Program-made: the position numbers and the translations under genes
Part shown: piece by piece, positions 1-13,300 of the stretch
Numbering within the stretch: position 1 is the stretch's first letter
Layout of the letters: each line of letters starts with the position of its first letter
The notes under the pieces: model-generated
The model's database searches: none
Seen by the model: only the letters and a program-made list of their open reading frames with translations
What the model was told of the DNA's origin: nothing
NCBI RefSeq assembly: GCF_020382885.2
Contig: NC_058514.1
Span: 15,114,249-15,178,248 of the forward strand
From: Scatophagus argus
Lineage: Eukaryota; Chordata; Actinopteri; Scatophagidae
Direction of reading: 5' to 3'
Length of the DNA stretch: 64,000 bases

Positions 1-111
1 ATAAAAAAAAAAATCAGAGCAGAGCCCAACATCACTGAGGCACCACTGATCATAAATCAGGCTGAAAAACAATGCACGTGGTAAGATAACCTGACCAAAC
101 AAAGCTTATGT

Positions 112-116
<5 letters not shown>

Positions 117-152
<36 letters not shown>
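117..152. repeat. (TG)n followed by (GA)n microsatellite
   Basis: A run of TG dinucleotides to about 142 passes directly into GA repeats. It lies in the sbf1 intron. Confidence 0.95.
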
Positions 153-1305
153 CTGGCAATGACTCCTCACACATATGACTACTAGAAGTGATACTCTGTG
201 ACACAGGATGGAAGGAGACCCACTGGTCATGTGATCACTGAATGATTGAAAAGTGTGTATAGTGTGTGTAGCTCAGTGTGCGTCTGTGTGCATGTGTGTG
301 TCATGCTCTTGGTGCTGAACCAGACCGCAGCTTCTCGTTTGCAGGCTTCCAAACCACAGTGACACGACATCAGACGGTTTCCACGGCGACTGCAGCAGGC
401 GGGACAAAAGAGCTCTGAGCCTTGTGCGTTTCCATGCATCTCTGTGTTCACAGAGACAGGACTAAACTCACTCCTGATTCATGTTCTAAGAGTGGAACTT
501 TACTTATTTCTAATGAAACACCATCTCACTGATGCACTGTGTTGCTGCGTTTCCTCCTTAGGTTTATTCACGAGCCCTGCGACCTTTTTATGATGAAAAC
601 CTTCATGAGTAAATGAACGCTACAACTAAACTGTGCAGAATCAACGTGAACTGAGAGCTGTCATCAGTGCTTTACTTTTCGCAACAACAGCATCCTCATT
701 CTGTTAACATAATGTCTCCAGAGACATTGAGATCTTGGGATGAAGGCGCACAAAACTATGACATCATAATATATTATACCACACCCTCTGACAGTGCTCT
801 CTCTGCTGTCCACCCAGTTTGCTGTTACACACACATTCATGAATGCACCAGTGCTTGCTAGGGCAGTTTCTGATAAAGACACACACACACATACAGGCCA
901 GACTTGTTGAGTAATATGGACTGTGAGTCACTCTCTGATTAAAGCAGCTACAGACTGCTGCTCCTTGTTGTGTCAGAGGCAGCACAGTATGTTTTCATGT
1001 CACTGAACTCCACAGAGAAGACCAGCACATCGTCAATAATTAACAGTTGACATTTTGAGCTGTGCGCATTTGGTGTCAGATGACGACAAAGATGTTAATC
1101 CTGCATAAAAAAATGAGCCAGTCCATGTTAAAAACAAACTCTCTGAGTGAAGCTGCCATTTAGGAACCAAATAGGAGCATGAAAAAAAAACAAAACAAAC
1201 CCTGCTCCAGCTGGCAACCGCCATCACCCTCGAGACAATGTGGGACATTTGCTTTGTGCAAAAGCTCTTCAGCAAACTCACATCCTTCCTGCAAAACTAA
1301 TGCCC

Positions 1306-1327
1306 CCTCTCTCTCTCTCTCTCTCTT
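1306..1327. repeat. (CT)n microsatellite
   Basis: An uninterrupted CT run within the sbf1 intron. Confidence 0.9.
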
Positions 1328-4300
1328 TCAACCATCAGAATTCCCAAAACAAAAAAAGAAAGGCTTTCCAGGAGGGGAAATGGCCTCTGGGAGAGAAACG
1401 GTAGCTTGAGTGACTAAATGTATTTCAGTTTTAAGTAGGAGGTTGTTTCAGATATGACTGAAATCAGAATATCACAGACCTATGATTGATCACTACTTCT
1501 TCCCCCTTCTCCTGCTCCTGGATGCAGTTGGCTATCTGCAAGAGTGCTCTGCTTTAGTCAAAGCCGCCTTGCACACTTTGCACAGCAGAGTGAGGAAACC
1601 TGCCAGTGCTCACAAAACACAGACTATCTACTTTCCAGTCACTCTGGCCAGTGTTTCTGACTGAAGTATATGCAGGATTCAACTTGAACACAAACAGACC
1701 TCAGCTTGTTTAGTTATTCACATCCTAGACTTTAATAGTCTATCAGTACATTAGTTTGGAAGAAGCAACTTCAGCCAGGTTTGGTGGACAGGAGCCACGT
1801 CTTTTAAAGCAATTTTAAAAAAAAAAGGAGACCAGACATCTATGAAAAGGTCAGGGAAATATTACAAGTCATCTTATGTGAACTATGCAAGTTTGCAAGT
1901 ATGCACAATGTCCAGTGGCCAAAATGTAACACACATAGGCTGGTGTGACTTCCAGGAGTAAGAGGAGCAGAGCAGCATAAATCCAGGGCAGTATCTACGA
2001 CTCATCAGTCAGTGACAATCACATGATGAGGAAGGCACATGCTGCATGCTTACAAGATGCAGTCACAGATCAAGTCCAGTCTTGTGGCTCTAAAGGAGCT
2101 GTAAGCGGACAGGGGGATACTGAGGATGCCAGCATGGTGAGGTACAATGTTGTTGGTATACAAACTAATTAACTGTGAACAAACAGCTTTAAGATGTCAA
2201 GGAGATATCATTCAACATGCACCTAGCATTTCCGAGAATAACATAAAGGACAAGAGCGGTTATGTGTGTATGTATGTTATGGCTTATTGAACCTGGTAAT
2301 TCCCTAAAGATGCATTGTATTACAGAAAATGTGGTCTTAATGCAAGCAGCTCACCAAGAACTCTATGCAAACAAGATTTCCGTGTGCTAACCCAGAATAC
2401 TGCAACAGGAAACATGATGGTAGGTGGGCTAATGCTACCCATTGATCATTTATCTTCCTGCACCCAGAACTTTGTCTTTACTGAGCCATACATTACAGCC
2501 CTCTAATCAAGTCAACCACAACACTATCCTTGCACCCTTTATCACTTCGACTACATCCTGCTTCCAGATTGAATTCAGCTGCAAATTAACCCCAAAACTC
2601 TTTCTCTTCTTTTTCCACAGCGTGAATCACCCACGCACATGGCCCGGAAACTACATCTTGTTACTTGGGCAACCAACAGTCAAGTAACAGACGTGTGCAT
2701 GTCTCACAACTTCATAGAAACCAGACCAAGTGACTGTGAGACAATCAAGGCTGACAGGTAGGTTTGGGCTGATTGATTCTTTCTGACCTCTTTGAATCCC
2801 CAAAATAAAAGCTTAAGTAAATAAAGTTGAAGTTGAATTTACTTGTACTTGGCTACACAACATGCCTGCACAATGTCTTGCACAGCATAACAATGACTGT
2901 AAGATTCCAAGGTTTAATATTCCATCATTTATTCCAGTGGTAAACTGCAGTTTGGTAGAGGTGACACTCTCACACACATTTGATAATGACATCATTCAGT
3001 TCAGAGTTGTTTTTAAGGCTTACAGAAATGTTGTAAGCTCCAATGTAGTATTTTACGGTATGTTTACATGCACATTTCACATTTACGTAACCAGGTGCAA
3101 GTTTGAACAGGATTTTAGTGTAGCAAGTGGAGCTCACGGGGCCATGAGCGCCTTGGTGATGTGACAACACTAACATTTGCACTGTTAAGTGCTGTTTGTA
3201 ATGTTCCAGTGAAACCTGAATATGCTTAACAGACAGATCCAAAGTCATTCCATCAAAGACAGATTGACTAGCAGCATGATGTGATGTTTTGGTCACATCT
3301 CCCTCGGACAACCAAGAGTGTATCGCAAATCCAATGTCCTGGGCACAGACCTCTTTGTGGGGGGATGGGAGGGCAGTAAATACATGTCATAAATACAGCA
3401 TGCAGATAAAGATATCAAACCAAGTCTGGACCAATAACCGCCCTTTAATCTGCATCTACAAACCAATCACAGGCTACATATAAGATTAGACAGTGCACAG
3501 TGGGTGTCTGGGAGGCAGATTTACTTTTTTCCCCCCATGAAAAATAGCACTGACCTGCAGGCCATCTTAATAAAGATGAGACTTAATCCTCTCCTACCAG
3601 TCACTCCTGGCGTTTCTGATACATGTATTTATTATTATTATTATTTGGAGAAAATTAGTGGAAAATGGCCAAGAATAATGAGTGAAATAGAGAATCACAG
3701 TAAGAAACACAAGAAAATCTCATCCAATATCTCACTGACATTTGTTACTCGGCTAAGAATTAAAACTGCAGTGTTACATGTTTAGAGCAGTAACTTTTTG
3801 TAAGATGATCTAATATTGTTTATGATTTGAAATTAAAAAAGGAAACACCCAAATTACAAATCACAATTTTATGTTAAGTTTGGAAACATTAAAAAAAAAA
3901 ATCATCACCTCATCTGTCTCTCCTCTGTTCTGTACAGTAATACAGGGCAAGCGAGACAGAGTAGCTAGTTAGCTTAACAATTAGTGGGGCTAATATCTGA
4001 ACAGGTTAATTACTGAAATAACCAACATTACAGTGGTACAATAAATACTTTTAAAGCTGACTGGACAGAGCAACATCACAAAATATAGTGAGAATCAAGT
4101 TACTGTGCTGCATGGGCCTTGTAGCAGGCATATTACAATTTACACTGCCAGCGACACAGCAGAAAGTAAACATAGCAGAGAGGATGAGTGGAAAGGGAAT
4201 TAAGTGGAATCATCCCCCTGATTTCAAAAGGCAACTTCAGAATAAAGATCAACATTAATGTTTCTGAACATGAAGAAATAACAAGATATTACATAAATAA

Positions 4301-4940
4301 AATATTTTGTTTCTATCAAGGAGCCAGAGTGTCCCATTGGAGGGACAGACAGCCTAACACAACCAGAGGCAATGGCTGGGGAAACACTGTGTGCAAGTAT
4401 TCATCCCATGTGTGCATGGAATTGCATGACACAAATGGGCTGATGAAGCAACGCAGTTACCACAGCAGCTTCGCTCAACCACCCCTAACAACCCCCTATC
4501 TTCTAATCAAAACTGCTCCGGACACGCTGGAATCACCCCTCAGGGATTTTCAACAACTGCTCCCTCGAGCACCAACAGGCTGACTGTGAGCAACACTGAC
4601 TCAGCCTTTGTCCTGAGAGGGGACAGAGAAATTCTCTGAATTCCAGGGAAACCATCAAAGCATCGAGGGGGAGGGCATCCCTAACGCCCCTTTACAAACA
4701 CACAGACACACACATACACAGTTCTGTTCGCCTGTAAACAGAAAAAAAAATGGGCACCTTTGCTGAAGAAAAACTTGATGTCAGGAAATAGAATTTTAAA
4801 TGCAACGAATCTTTAAATGTGCACACAGATTATTTTAACTGCATATTTCTCAACCTAATTTTAGGGCACAAGGCCAAGCTCTTTGTCCCCCAGGGTGCAG
4901 ATCACATGTTGCAACAGACACACACATTTAAGAAAGTGAC

Positions 4941-5148
4941 ATATTTTGTCATTGGAGGGAACTCACTCCAACGAAATTCGTGCTCTGTGTTTAACCCACC
5001 CAAGTGACGTGCACACACACAACAAACCCGGGGCAGTGGGCGACCGCGTGCAGCACCCGGGGAGCAGTGGGGGTTAGGTTAGGTACCTTGCTCAAGGGTA
5101 CCTCAGCCAAGGGTCCAATACCCTAACCGCTGATCCACGACTGCCCCC
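4941..5148 (-). mobile_element. tRNA-derived SINE, antisense, internally deleted
   Basis: Read on the minus strand, this begins with an A-box-like segment (TGGATCAGCGGTTAGGG). The body then contains the characteristic segments 'CTTGAGCAAGGTACC' and 'CTGCTCCCCGGGTGCTG', and near the other end a stretch resembling the LINE-like tail. The B-box segment expected just after the A box is missing, so the copy has an internal deletion. The same family occurs at 62191-62548 with its B box retained. I do not assign a Repbase name. Confidence 0.7.
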
Positions 5149-6842
5149 AAACACACACACACAAGTTGTCCCATGCAGCTATGGATTACAGTTTGAGCAT
5201 ACAGTATATGACAAATGAATAAGTGTGTGCTGTCAAACGTGGTCTATGTGTGTAAAGAAGCATGTGTATCTGTGTATCTACATCCCTACCACCAACACAC
5301 ACATGCATGGATACACAAACACGCTCTCTCTCTCTCCCCTCTGTATCTGTGTAGTAGGAATGAGGGAATGAGGGCAGCGGTGGAGCCCTGGGGCCACCGT
5401 CTTCCTCATGAATAACAAGTATTCAGCACAGCAGACAACCTGCTATAATATAGACACAGACACACACGCGAACACACACACAACTGGGTCTAGGGCAACG
5501 TCACAACAGTGATATAAGGAAAGTTCTTCCCTATCTGTAAAGACTGCAGATATGTTTTCTGGTCTTTTAACGGCACGATTATGATTAAGGATGCAGAATA
5601 TACAGTATATTGGACCAATAAAATTAAACACAAACAATAATATTTAGCCAAACTGCTTTCACTGACTTAAGCAACACAGCATCTACATGATGTGTACCTG
5701 CCTTCATGAGCTGCTTACATTAAAATGACCCCCTAAAATTGGTTGCCTGAAAGTTTTGGTAGTCTATATGTTGGCATAAAAATCTGGGAGAAAGGGAGAA
5801 TGCTTTAGTGCAGAAGTGCTCAAATGTAAAGCTATCAGCACAAAATATTGCAACTGCTACCCTGACTGCCAAAATGATAGCATCATAACTAGTCACAAAC
5901 TGTTCAATGTGTGACAGACGCTCACCATAACCCACAGACCATAGAGGGGTAAGCGTTGCCATGGTAACGCAGCAAATACAAAGAGCCAGCCACAAACATT
6001 CAGACAGCCATCTGAAAGGCTGAGGGGAGGGCAGTTCACACCAACACACAGACACACAAGCGTCAGTGCACCGCAGCCTTTGCCACGACCCAGCGTCACT
6101 CTGTCCCCCTATGAAAGGCAGATTGTAAGGGCTATTTCTGGAGGGCCTGAAAGGCTGCAGCCCTGCTCTGGGGCAATGAAGGAAGTGGCTGCCCACAGGC
6201 AGGCACTGCTGGCAACATCACACACAGTCTCCTCTCTCCTCAACTCACTCACTCTACCACTCTCGATTCATCCTGCTTTCAATCGAAGAGGTTCCCGAAC
6301 ACCTCTGGGTTTTATGTAGCCTCACGTAAACTTTCACTCGCACTGACACTCTCAGCATTGCACCTGTGAGCATGAAACAAATTAATCACAACTCAGTCAC
6401 AATAACAGAGATCCATACTTCAATACTACAACATTAATCTGGATGAAATATTTTATGAACCTTCAACAGTTTTGCCATGTTTGACTGTTTAATTTTATTG
6501 TGCCCTACTATACCTTGGCCTCAGGGTTCAAGGTGCCAACCATGAACCACAGCGTGGCTTGTCACTGCATGCATAATGTGATATTATTCTATCCCTGCCC
6601 ACATTTACTGTAACCTCTCTTCTCTAAGTAACACATGGCATCAATTGTGTTAAAAAACTGCAAACTAAATCACTGATAAATCACGGCGCTGCATCACATT
6701 GATGCAAAAATCATAACTAAACCCAGTATTGCCATGAAGCAATCCTGCTCACTAGCTTCATACACCCAGTGATATGTACAATGAAGCTACCAAAGTATAA
6801 ACTGGAGGGCAAAGTCCTTTGATAATTGACTAATTTTATGGT

Positions 6843-6968
6843 TCAATTTCAATTGAATTTTGTTTATATAGCACCTTATACAATCAAAATTGTCTCCAAG
6901 TGCTTTACAGAAACCCAGAGCCTGAACCCATGAGCAAGCAGAAAGTGGCAAGTAAAAACTCCCTTAAA
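6843..6968. mobile_element. Teleost interspersed repeat fragment
   Basis: The segment contains 'TTTATATAGCACCTT', 'CCAAGTGCTTTACAG' and 'GGCAAGTAAAAACTCCCTT'. These landmarks recur in a widespread teleost repeat. The copy is fragmentary, lies in the sbf1 intron and has no coding capacity. The family name is left open. Confidence 0.55.
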
Positions 6969-7305
6969 GCGTAATGGTGCATATCCTCATAATACCCAAC
7001 CCTAATAAACCCCTGTAGTCACAAGTGAAATGTGAAACCATTTTGCTCACAGAGCTGACAAACAACTAACATGACAATCGCTGCAACAAGGCTGTCCCAG
7101 TGAGGAGTTACAGCACACTGTAAATTTAAATAGTGTTAGCAAAGTCACAATTCTTCAATCATGACAACAATGTAAGATAGTAACAGACACAACCTGACGT
7201 GTAAACACAAAAGCCTGCTCAGTCTATCATGTGGGCACCTCTTTGCATCCTCACTGGCCTCTAATGTTGTGAATGGTCCTGACTTGACTACAAGTTAGAG
7301 GGGTA

Positions 7306-7307
<2 letters not shown>

Positions 7308-7351
<44 letters not shown>
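7308..7351. repeat. (GT)n microsatellite
   Basis: About 22 GT units without interruption. It is the first of two such arrays 135 bp apart in the sbf1 intron and accounts for the Thr-His-rich open frames here. Confidence 0.97.
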
Positions 7352-7353
<2 letters not shown>

Positions 7354-7483
7354 CAGTTGTCACCCCAGCTAGAAAACAACCATCCTGCATTCTGTTTAGG
7401 GCCAGCATAAGAATGACCAACACCCTCAAACTGCACTGCCAGAGCCACACAGAGGGAACTACAATAGAGCCTGTATGTTGGCA

Positions 7484-7485
<2 letters not shown>

Positions 7486-7537
<52 letters not shown>

Positions 7538-7543
7538 TGTGTG
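7486..7543. repeat. (GT)n microsatellite
   Basis: About 28 GT units with a single interruption near the end. It is the second of the paired arrays. Confidence 0.97.
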
Positions 7544-8549
7544 AATGCATGCGTCTTTCTTCCTGATCTTGAATGAGACCGCCTCACAGTGTCGCACACA
7601 CACACCCCCCTTTCTTGGTTTTTCAGACACGCACAGGGAGACAATCTGGATTCCCACTCTAAACACAAGTCTCCCTCGGGTCCTCTCCCCAGTTTCCTGT
7701 TTGGGCCTCAGACTGCATATCCATTTAGCTTCTGGGTCCTCAGCAGTGGAGGAACCACTGTCAAAACACACTGACATGCTGTGGAGTTTCTCAAGGGACC
7801 CTTGCTAGGAGGACCACACCCCAGCAACTATGGACTCTTCCCAACCCACAAGCAGCCATCTTGGCTATAAGTAAGATGCACTGATAGTAACTATGATCTA
7901 GGTCGAGCATGATGTGAGAAGCCTGACACCTTAGACACCTTACAGACAAGGTTCTGCCCCCAGGTTAGCATCTCTTAGACAAGCCAAACTGTAACTGGGT
8001 GTTTAAAAGTGACCCAGGAAAAGTCAGTAAAAAACAGCCATGCCATGAGGATGTTCTGTTTGTAAACACCCACAACATTTCTGTTGGTGACAGCTCTCTC
8101 AGAGGCATAGGACGATATCAGCCCAGAAAACCTGTCAATGCCCACGCTTGCAAAACGTTCCACTGACTAACAACCAGCAACCAACCTAACCCTAACTCAA
8201 AAAACACACACACACGTAGACAGGATGCATGAAATATTTAGACACGAGAGGAAGCTCTACTGTGCTTCAGAATTCCTGGTATTCTTATGATCGAGGACTG
8301 TTTCTCTTTGCTTCATAGCCAAGTGTTTTCTTTATAGTCACTTAGTGAGAGCCCCACCGAAGCTGGAAAAATTAAAACACAACCACAAAATTTCACACAC
8401 ACACAAATATTTACAAATCTCATCAGACTCAACGTTGTTTGAGGAACCAGAAAAATGTAGAACAGAATAAGACAATATTAAAAGCAAGGAGTGCGCAGTA
8501 GCGTATTGATCCAAGTGCAGAGGATGTACTTAAGAGGTTGATGATGACT

Positions 8550-8580
8550 GTCAGATAGTGATGATGATGATGATGATGAA
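8550..8580. repeat. (GAT)n microsatellite
   Basis: Tandem GAT/ATG trinucleotides with slight decay at the ends. Confidence 0.9.
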
Positions 8581-10015
8581 AATGATGGGAATAACCTCAC
8601 TGCAGCTACTGGAGATGTTTAGCGCAACAATATGTCTCCACCTAGAAACTTTAGCATTGAGTAAAATTGCTGTAAACAGTGAGGCAGCAGTTACGGGGCG
8701 ACGCCAACAATGATCATCACTCTTAAGTGTTTGGTTTTACGAGGCATGGAAGCCTTGATCCATTAAAGCCATTGTGGCTTTAATGTCTGGTTCCCAGATG
8801 CTTTTTACAGGCCTGCTCTGCTCTGCATTGCATTCAGGCAGGAAGCAGAGTTTCTGCAGCGCTTGCAGTGTCCACGTTATAACATCCTGTATTCACCCCC
8901 TTCTGAAAAAAATGCAAGATGCAATAAGTGCATTCATGCAATCAGAAAAGTGATGCAGGTTGCTCCAGCAATAAAAGCAAATACTGTGCCTGCTTTTAGC
9001 CACAGAGGGCTTGCCATGTTACAATTTGCCTCTTCTGAATAATTCATAGGCAAAATCCACTCTAAATAAAAGACTCTACCGCGTTACAAGCTGTATGCCT
9101 ACATCGGATAGGTGGGGTGAATATTTCATGATTAAACGGGCCATTATACTACAGAGATCTAGGCCAAGGCTCAGGCTGAAGGGAGGGGGCTCAGATAACG
9201 GTCCAAACCTCGTCCCAACAACACAAGGGAACAGAGCTCCGGTCCGAGGGGGCTCAGGGAGGGGCAAAGCTATCTGGGTTAATCCACACAAAACACAGAC
9301 AAAGAAAACAATCAGCAACTCCACCGAGGAGAGGAGTCCATTTCTAGTTTACAAATCACACTTGAAATAAAGTCCAAATGGAAATCAGTAAGGTTTTCGT
9401 GGTCTCACTGTCCCAAGTAACTGCATAGGACCCTGCAGCCACAGAAGTGACAACTCGCTGTCCAGCAGACTCTGTGTGGATATAATGCTTTAAAAAGTAC
9501 GTTTAAACGCGGCAGTTTTGCTTGTAACACTTATAAATGAGAGACAACTGGGGAAGATGCAGATGAAACTGTAAAACGGGTGAATAAATCCGTCTTAGGT
9601 CACAGTCGATCAAGCAGCCAGCCCCCCGCCCCCCCTCCCCTCAAAGCTAGCCCGGCTAAGGTTAGCTCTTAGCAAATAAAGTCAGCCCAAGTTAGCTGTC
9701 AACGCAGTAAGACTATCTGTTTGCGTAAAGCTAAAACATGTCTCGAAGTTAAGCCTCGCAGTAGAGTTGTGCATTCAGTGTGTCCCCCGTCAGATAGGCA
9801 GGATACCAGCTGACAGGTTAGCATTTAAGTACACTAATCCCGTGAGGCCTGGGCATCCTCGACCTAAAGTTATAAGCCAAACGCCAGCCGACAGCTCCCA
9901 GCTTTGGTCACTGATTTGCGACGGCCCGCCCCGTCCCCGCCTCCCTCTCTGCCTCCTATCCAAAGCTAATAATACGCCGTTAAAGCTAGAAGGGCAGGCT
10001 AACTCAAGCACCCAC

Positions 10016-10070
10016 CTCGCTTGTCGAGGTCGTAACCGACCACTAAAAAGTAGTCGGCGAGCCTGGCCAT
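10016..10070 (-). CDS. sbf1: SET-binding factor / myotubularin-related pseudophosphatase, coding exon 1 (partial gene)
   Basis: The ATG at 10070 opens an 18-codon peptide, MARLADYFLVVGYDLDKR, and then a GT donor after the first base of the next codon (phase 1). The MARLADYF start and the Arg-Gly junction at the exon end match the N-terminus of the DENN domain in SBF1 (MTMR5) and SBF2 (MTMR13). These are large catalytically dead myotubularins with a DENN Rab-exchange module that bind active MTMR2-type phosphatases on endosomal membranes. The start context is good (A at -3, G at +4). I saw no second exon in 1-10015, so the rest of the gene lies to the left. The VVGYD stretch resembles human SBF2 more than SBF1. 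Linkage to adm2, rather than adm, argues for sbf1. Family assignment is firm; the choice between paralogues is inferred. Confidence 0.8.
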
Positions 10071-10340
10071 CTTTGGAGCTCACGGCGACAGCCCTTTCTC
10101 GCTAAATCCTCTTCTGTTTTTGCCGTCAATAGTCCATTTACGTCCTACCGGCGATAGACACATCACGGGCGACAGTAGCATCCTTCCAGCTGCACCCCGC
10201 CGCCATACTGTCAGTCTTGCCTTGCCCTGACAGCGGAGAACCGCGAGCCTGCGCACTGAGAGACTTCCAGGGAGGGGCTGCTCAGCAGGAATGTCCCATG
10301 TGAGGAGCCAAACCAGCTCAGGGGCCAAAAGTCTAACCAA
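10071..10340 (-). promoter_or_regulatory. CpG-rich promoter and 5' leader of sbf1
   Basis: The GC- and CpG-rich block around exon 1 (about 9,900-10,340) contrasts with AT-rich surroundings and has no clear TATA box, as expected for a housekeeping CpG-island promoter. On the minus strand, ATGGCGGC at 10206-10199 matches the YY1 core often found at transcription starts. It also begins a 22-codon open frame ending at 10138, which would be an upstream ORF if transcription starts to its right. The transcription start cannot be fixed from sequence alone. Confidence 0.6.
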
Positions 10341-13300
10341 AACCTATAATAAACCCAACAGTACCGTCGCTAGAGGGGTGAAAGGTGGTGACGAATCTAG
10401 AAGCTCTCAACTGTAGACGACACACAAAACATTCAGTGCAGACTGGTTTATTTTTAAAGGGGCAACCAAGAACAATATTTTTCTTTTTGTACAGAAGTTT
10501 AGAAAATCCAAGTTTATAACAAGGAATTTAAAGAATTGTATGGTACAACTGAACATGAACGTGTTTTAGCATGTAGTTTTATTTGCTGTATTGAATTAAG
10601 TTTGTTGTTTTTGTTGTAGGTTAAAGGAAAAGTTCACTTTTTTTCGTTTTGGGTTTGCTAATCAAGCAGATAACACCTTCAACAAGACCTTCTCGACCCA
10701 CGTTTCCAAATTGAATTGACATACTGAAAAAGGAAAGTCCCCAACTTTGATGTCATACATCTTCACAAGAATTACTCTTTAAAGGATGTGTGGGTGCACC
10801 TTTAATTTGTTGGTGTTTTTTTGGGCGTGACCAGGAAGAGACGTGGTTGTGTGTAGAAGTTCAACTGTAATATATTTCACTTATGTTGTAAGCAGGATCT
10901 TGATCCAGCTCTAATGCAAATCATGTATTCCCCCGCTTAGGTTTTGTGTGGGACTTAGTAGCGTGACTGAAACATGTAGTCATTTAAAGACATTTCATCG
11001 ACTTACTCAAGTTTATAGATGTCCAAACACGTAGCCTCGGTACCACCATTTTAATTAATGGAGCATCCTTTTAAAGCTTCAAGAAACATAACATGTCAGT
11101 GAGACAGATTTCACCAAACTGCTTGTGCAGCACTAATCCAGGCTTCTCCTACCAAGCGATTTCCCAAACTCCAAATTTCCTCTCCATATCTCAGATAGTT
11201 TCCTCATTCTAATTGCAGTCTTGCGAAACAAGTAACCTCAGTGACAAGTAACAAAGTATCCTCAGTGAGGAACATATAACAGATCATCAGAAAAATGTTG
11301 AACTTTTGGCTGTGAAACACTTGGACTACGCTCAGTGAGGTTAGAGAATTCAGAATTGTCACTTAGGATGGGCAGATAACATGTCAGTGGGATGTGAGGA
11401 AGGCCTGATGGCCCACATCCGAGTGGCCTGTCCTTGGCTGTCAGCACTGTAATAGCCTTGAGAGAATTCCAACACTTCCTGCGCTGTGACCTTTGACCTA
11501 AAGTGCTTATCATCCTCTGGTTGAAAACAATCCCAAACATGAGATGTCACATTTTTTTTCTTGAAGAGCTTTGTTTTCCCAACACTCACTTACAACTCGT
11601 CTCCCTCTCTTCTTCTCTCACAGTTATCTGAGCGAGTGGACGACAGCGCTGCTCTTTGATAAAGACAGCCTCCCGACAAACCAAAGCTATGTTACGGGAG
11701 ATAAAATGCACCTCGAGCTGATCTGTGAATGTTATATTCAGGGAGTCACACTGAGGTCACTGCTGTGGTTTAGGTTCTTACAGTGGATGCTAACTTTATC
11801 TCAACCTTGAACCACATTTGACAAGTTGCCAGTAAGACAGGCAGAGGGTGAGAAAGCGAGATAGACAAAGACAAGAGAAACTCAGTCTCTCCCAGACTCT
11901 CCCCTCAGGCCACGGATACACACAGCAATGAAGTATGTCTGTGCTAGACAAACTTGAACTCTGCAAGTGTCCATGTACATACATGACTTAATGAACTGCT
12001 TTGTGGATCCACCTGCAGACGTGTCATCTGGTTGTTTCTCTTTCATCAGCAAAGAGAAAATGCACAAAGATATTTTGCATTTTTCATGCAAGTTAGTTTT
12101 TTAATTTTTTCACAGCTAATGCAGAACACAAAACAATGGTGAGAAGTACCTTACTGATACTTATAGTAAAACACTAAGAGATGATTTTAATAACAGAAGA
12201 ATATGTTTAATAAAAGGATTTTGGGATTCAGAATTTTGGGAATAATTGCGTTCTTGCCAAGAGTTAGGTGAGAAAATCGGTACCGCTCTCATGTCTGTGA
12301 AGCAGATATGGCTCGTAACTGGTCAGCCGAGCACAGCATAATGACTGGAAACAGGTGGAAAGAGCTAGTCTGGCTCTGTCAGAACCTATTCGCACATGCA
12401 GCTCAATCAGAGCACAAAGCAGCTCTGTGCAGGATGCAACAACCATGTGACTTCCTGTAGACGTACCAACAGACAGGAAGTGGTTTGAAGGCCTCTCGTA
12501 CATCACTGCTCTTCATGAGGCTATTCCAGCCGTCAGCTTCCCTTCAGCTCAGGTGAAGCAAATCACATGGAGGCGCTTCATTAAGCAGGCTTTGCACCCA
12601 TCGGTTTCATCCCCCCCAGAGCTGAGACAAGCAGATGCTGACATTCTCAGCAGTGTTTTTATTTGATACTGTCACTCCACAGGGTTATTGTTATGCAGGT
12701 GGCTGGCCTGTATTTTGTGGTGAATGATAACCCATACACAAACACACAGAGACTCCCCTGTCTCGTGTATCTCACTGTTGTAATTCAAGCTCACATGTTT
12801 CTGCATACATGAATGCAAGAGGTGTGGGAAAAGACTGTGGGCAGTAAACTGCCATTAAACCATATTTGTAACTAATGTGTTTTTACCCATAACACCAACA
12901 GATAGGACTTAAGAGATGAGATGTGCTCATCACTTGAGCTTTGAAAACTTTGGGTCCTATATTTCCCACAAATATATATTATATATGTTTATATCCCCCC
13001 CCACCCCAGACTTTAATTCAGGCTTAATTCAAGTCCTGGTGACACATCCCTATATATTATTACCACATTAATTAATATTTACCAAGTTTTGTTTGGTAGC
13101 GATTGAACACAGCTTCAGTGTGGCTGCGTGTCAACAGCATCATGGTGCCTGACTCCAGCTGACTCTCAGCTAACCCAAAAACACAGACTTCTTGGTTGGT
13201 CTGTACAATTTTAAGGGCTATTCCACAGAAAACTGGGAAAATAATTCCTTCATGGACTTTAAGCACAACGACACTGTTATGCTGAAAATGAAAGTTGTTT

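Larger units (their letters stand above)
1..10015 (-). other. Intron 1 of the sbf1-type gene
   Basis: This whole stretch lies downstream, on the minus strand, of the donor at 10015 and contains no exon I can recognise. It holds dinucleotide and trinucleotide microsatellites, an antisense tRNA-derived SINE near 4941-5148 and another teleost interspersed repeat near 6843-6968. Open frames of 100-160 codons here overlap simple repeats or have no recognisable protein character. Short exons could be missed by eye. Confidence 0.6.

Noticed and set aside
2970..3311. 113-codon minus-strand open frame
   Set aside because: No domain, and overlapped by a plus-strand frame of similar length; likely chance.
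4188..4583. 131-codon plus-strand open frame
   Set aside because: No recognisable motif and poor codon character; it lies inside an intron of the opposite-strand gene.
5720..6196. 158-codon minus-strand open frame in the sbf1 intron
   Set aside because: Cys/Ser-rich low-quality composition, no domain, overlapping frames on both strands, no link to an SBF exon sequence.
7251..7777. Thr-His repeat open frames of 99-160 codons
   Set aside because: They are translations of the GT/CA microsatellites.
8180..8200. CCTAACCCTAAC telomere-like units (also near 15819-15840)
   Set aside because: Only two units and imperfect; not an interstitial telomeric array.
9767..10105. 112-codon plus-strand frame opposite sbf1 exon 1
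   Set aside because: GC-rich promoter DNA opens frames by chance; the real coding signal is the minus-strand exon with a donor site.
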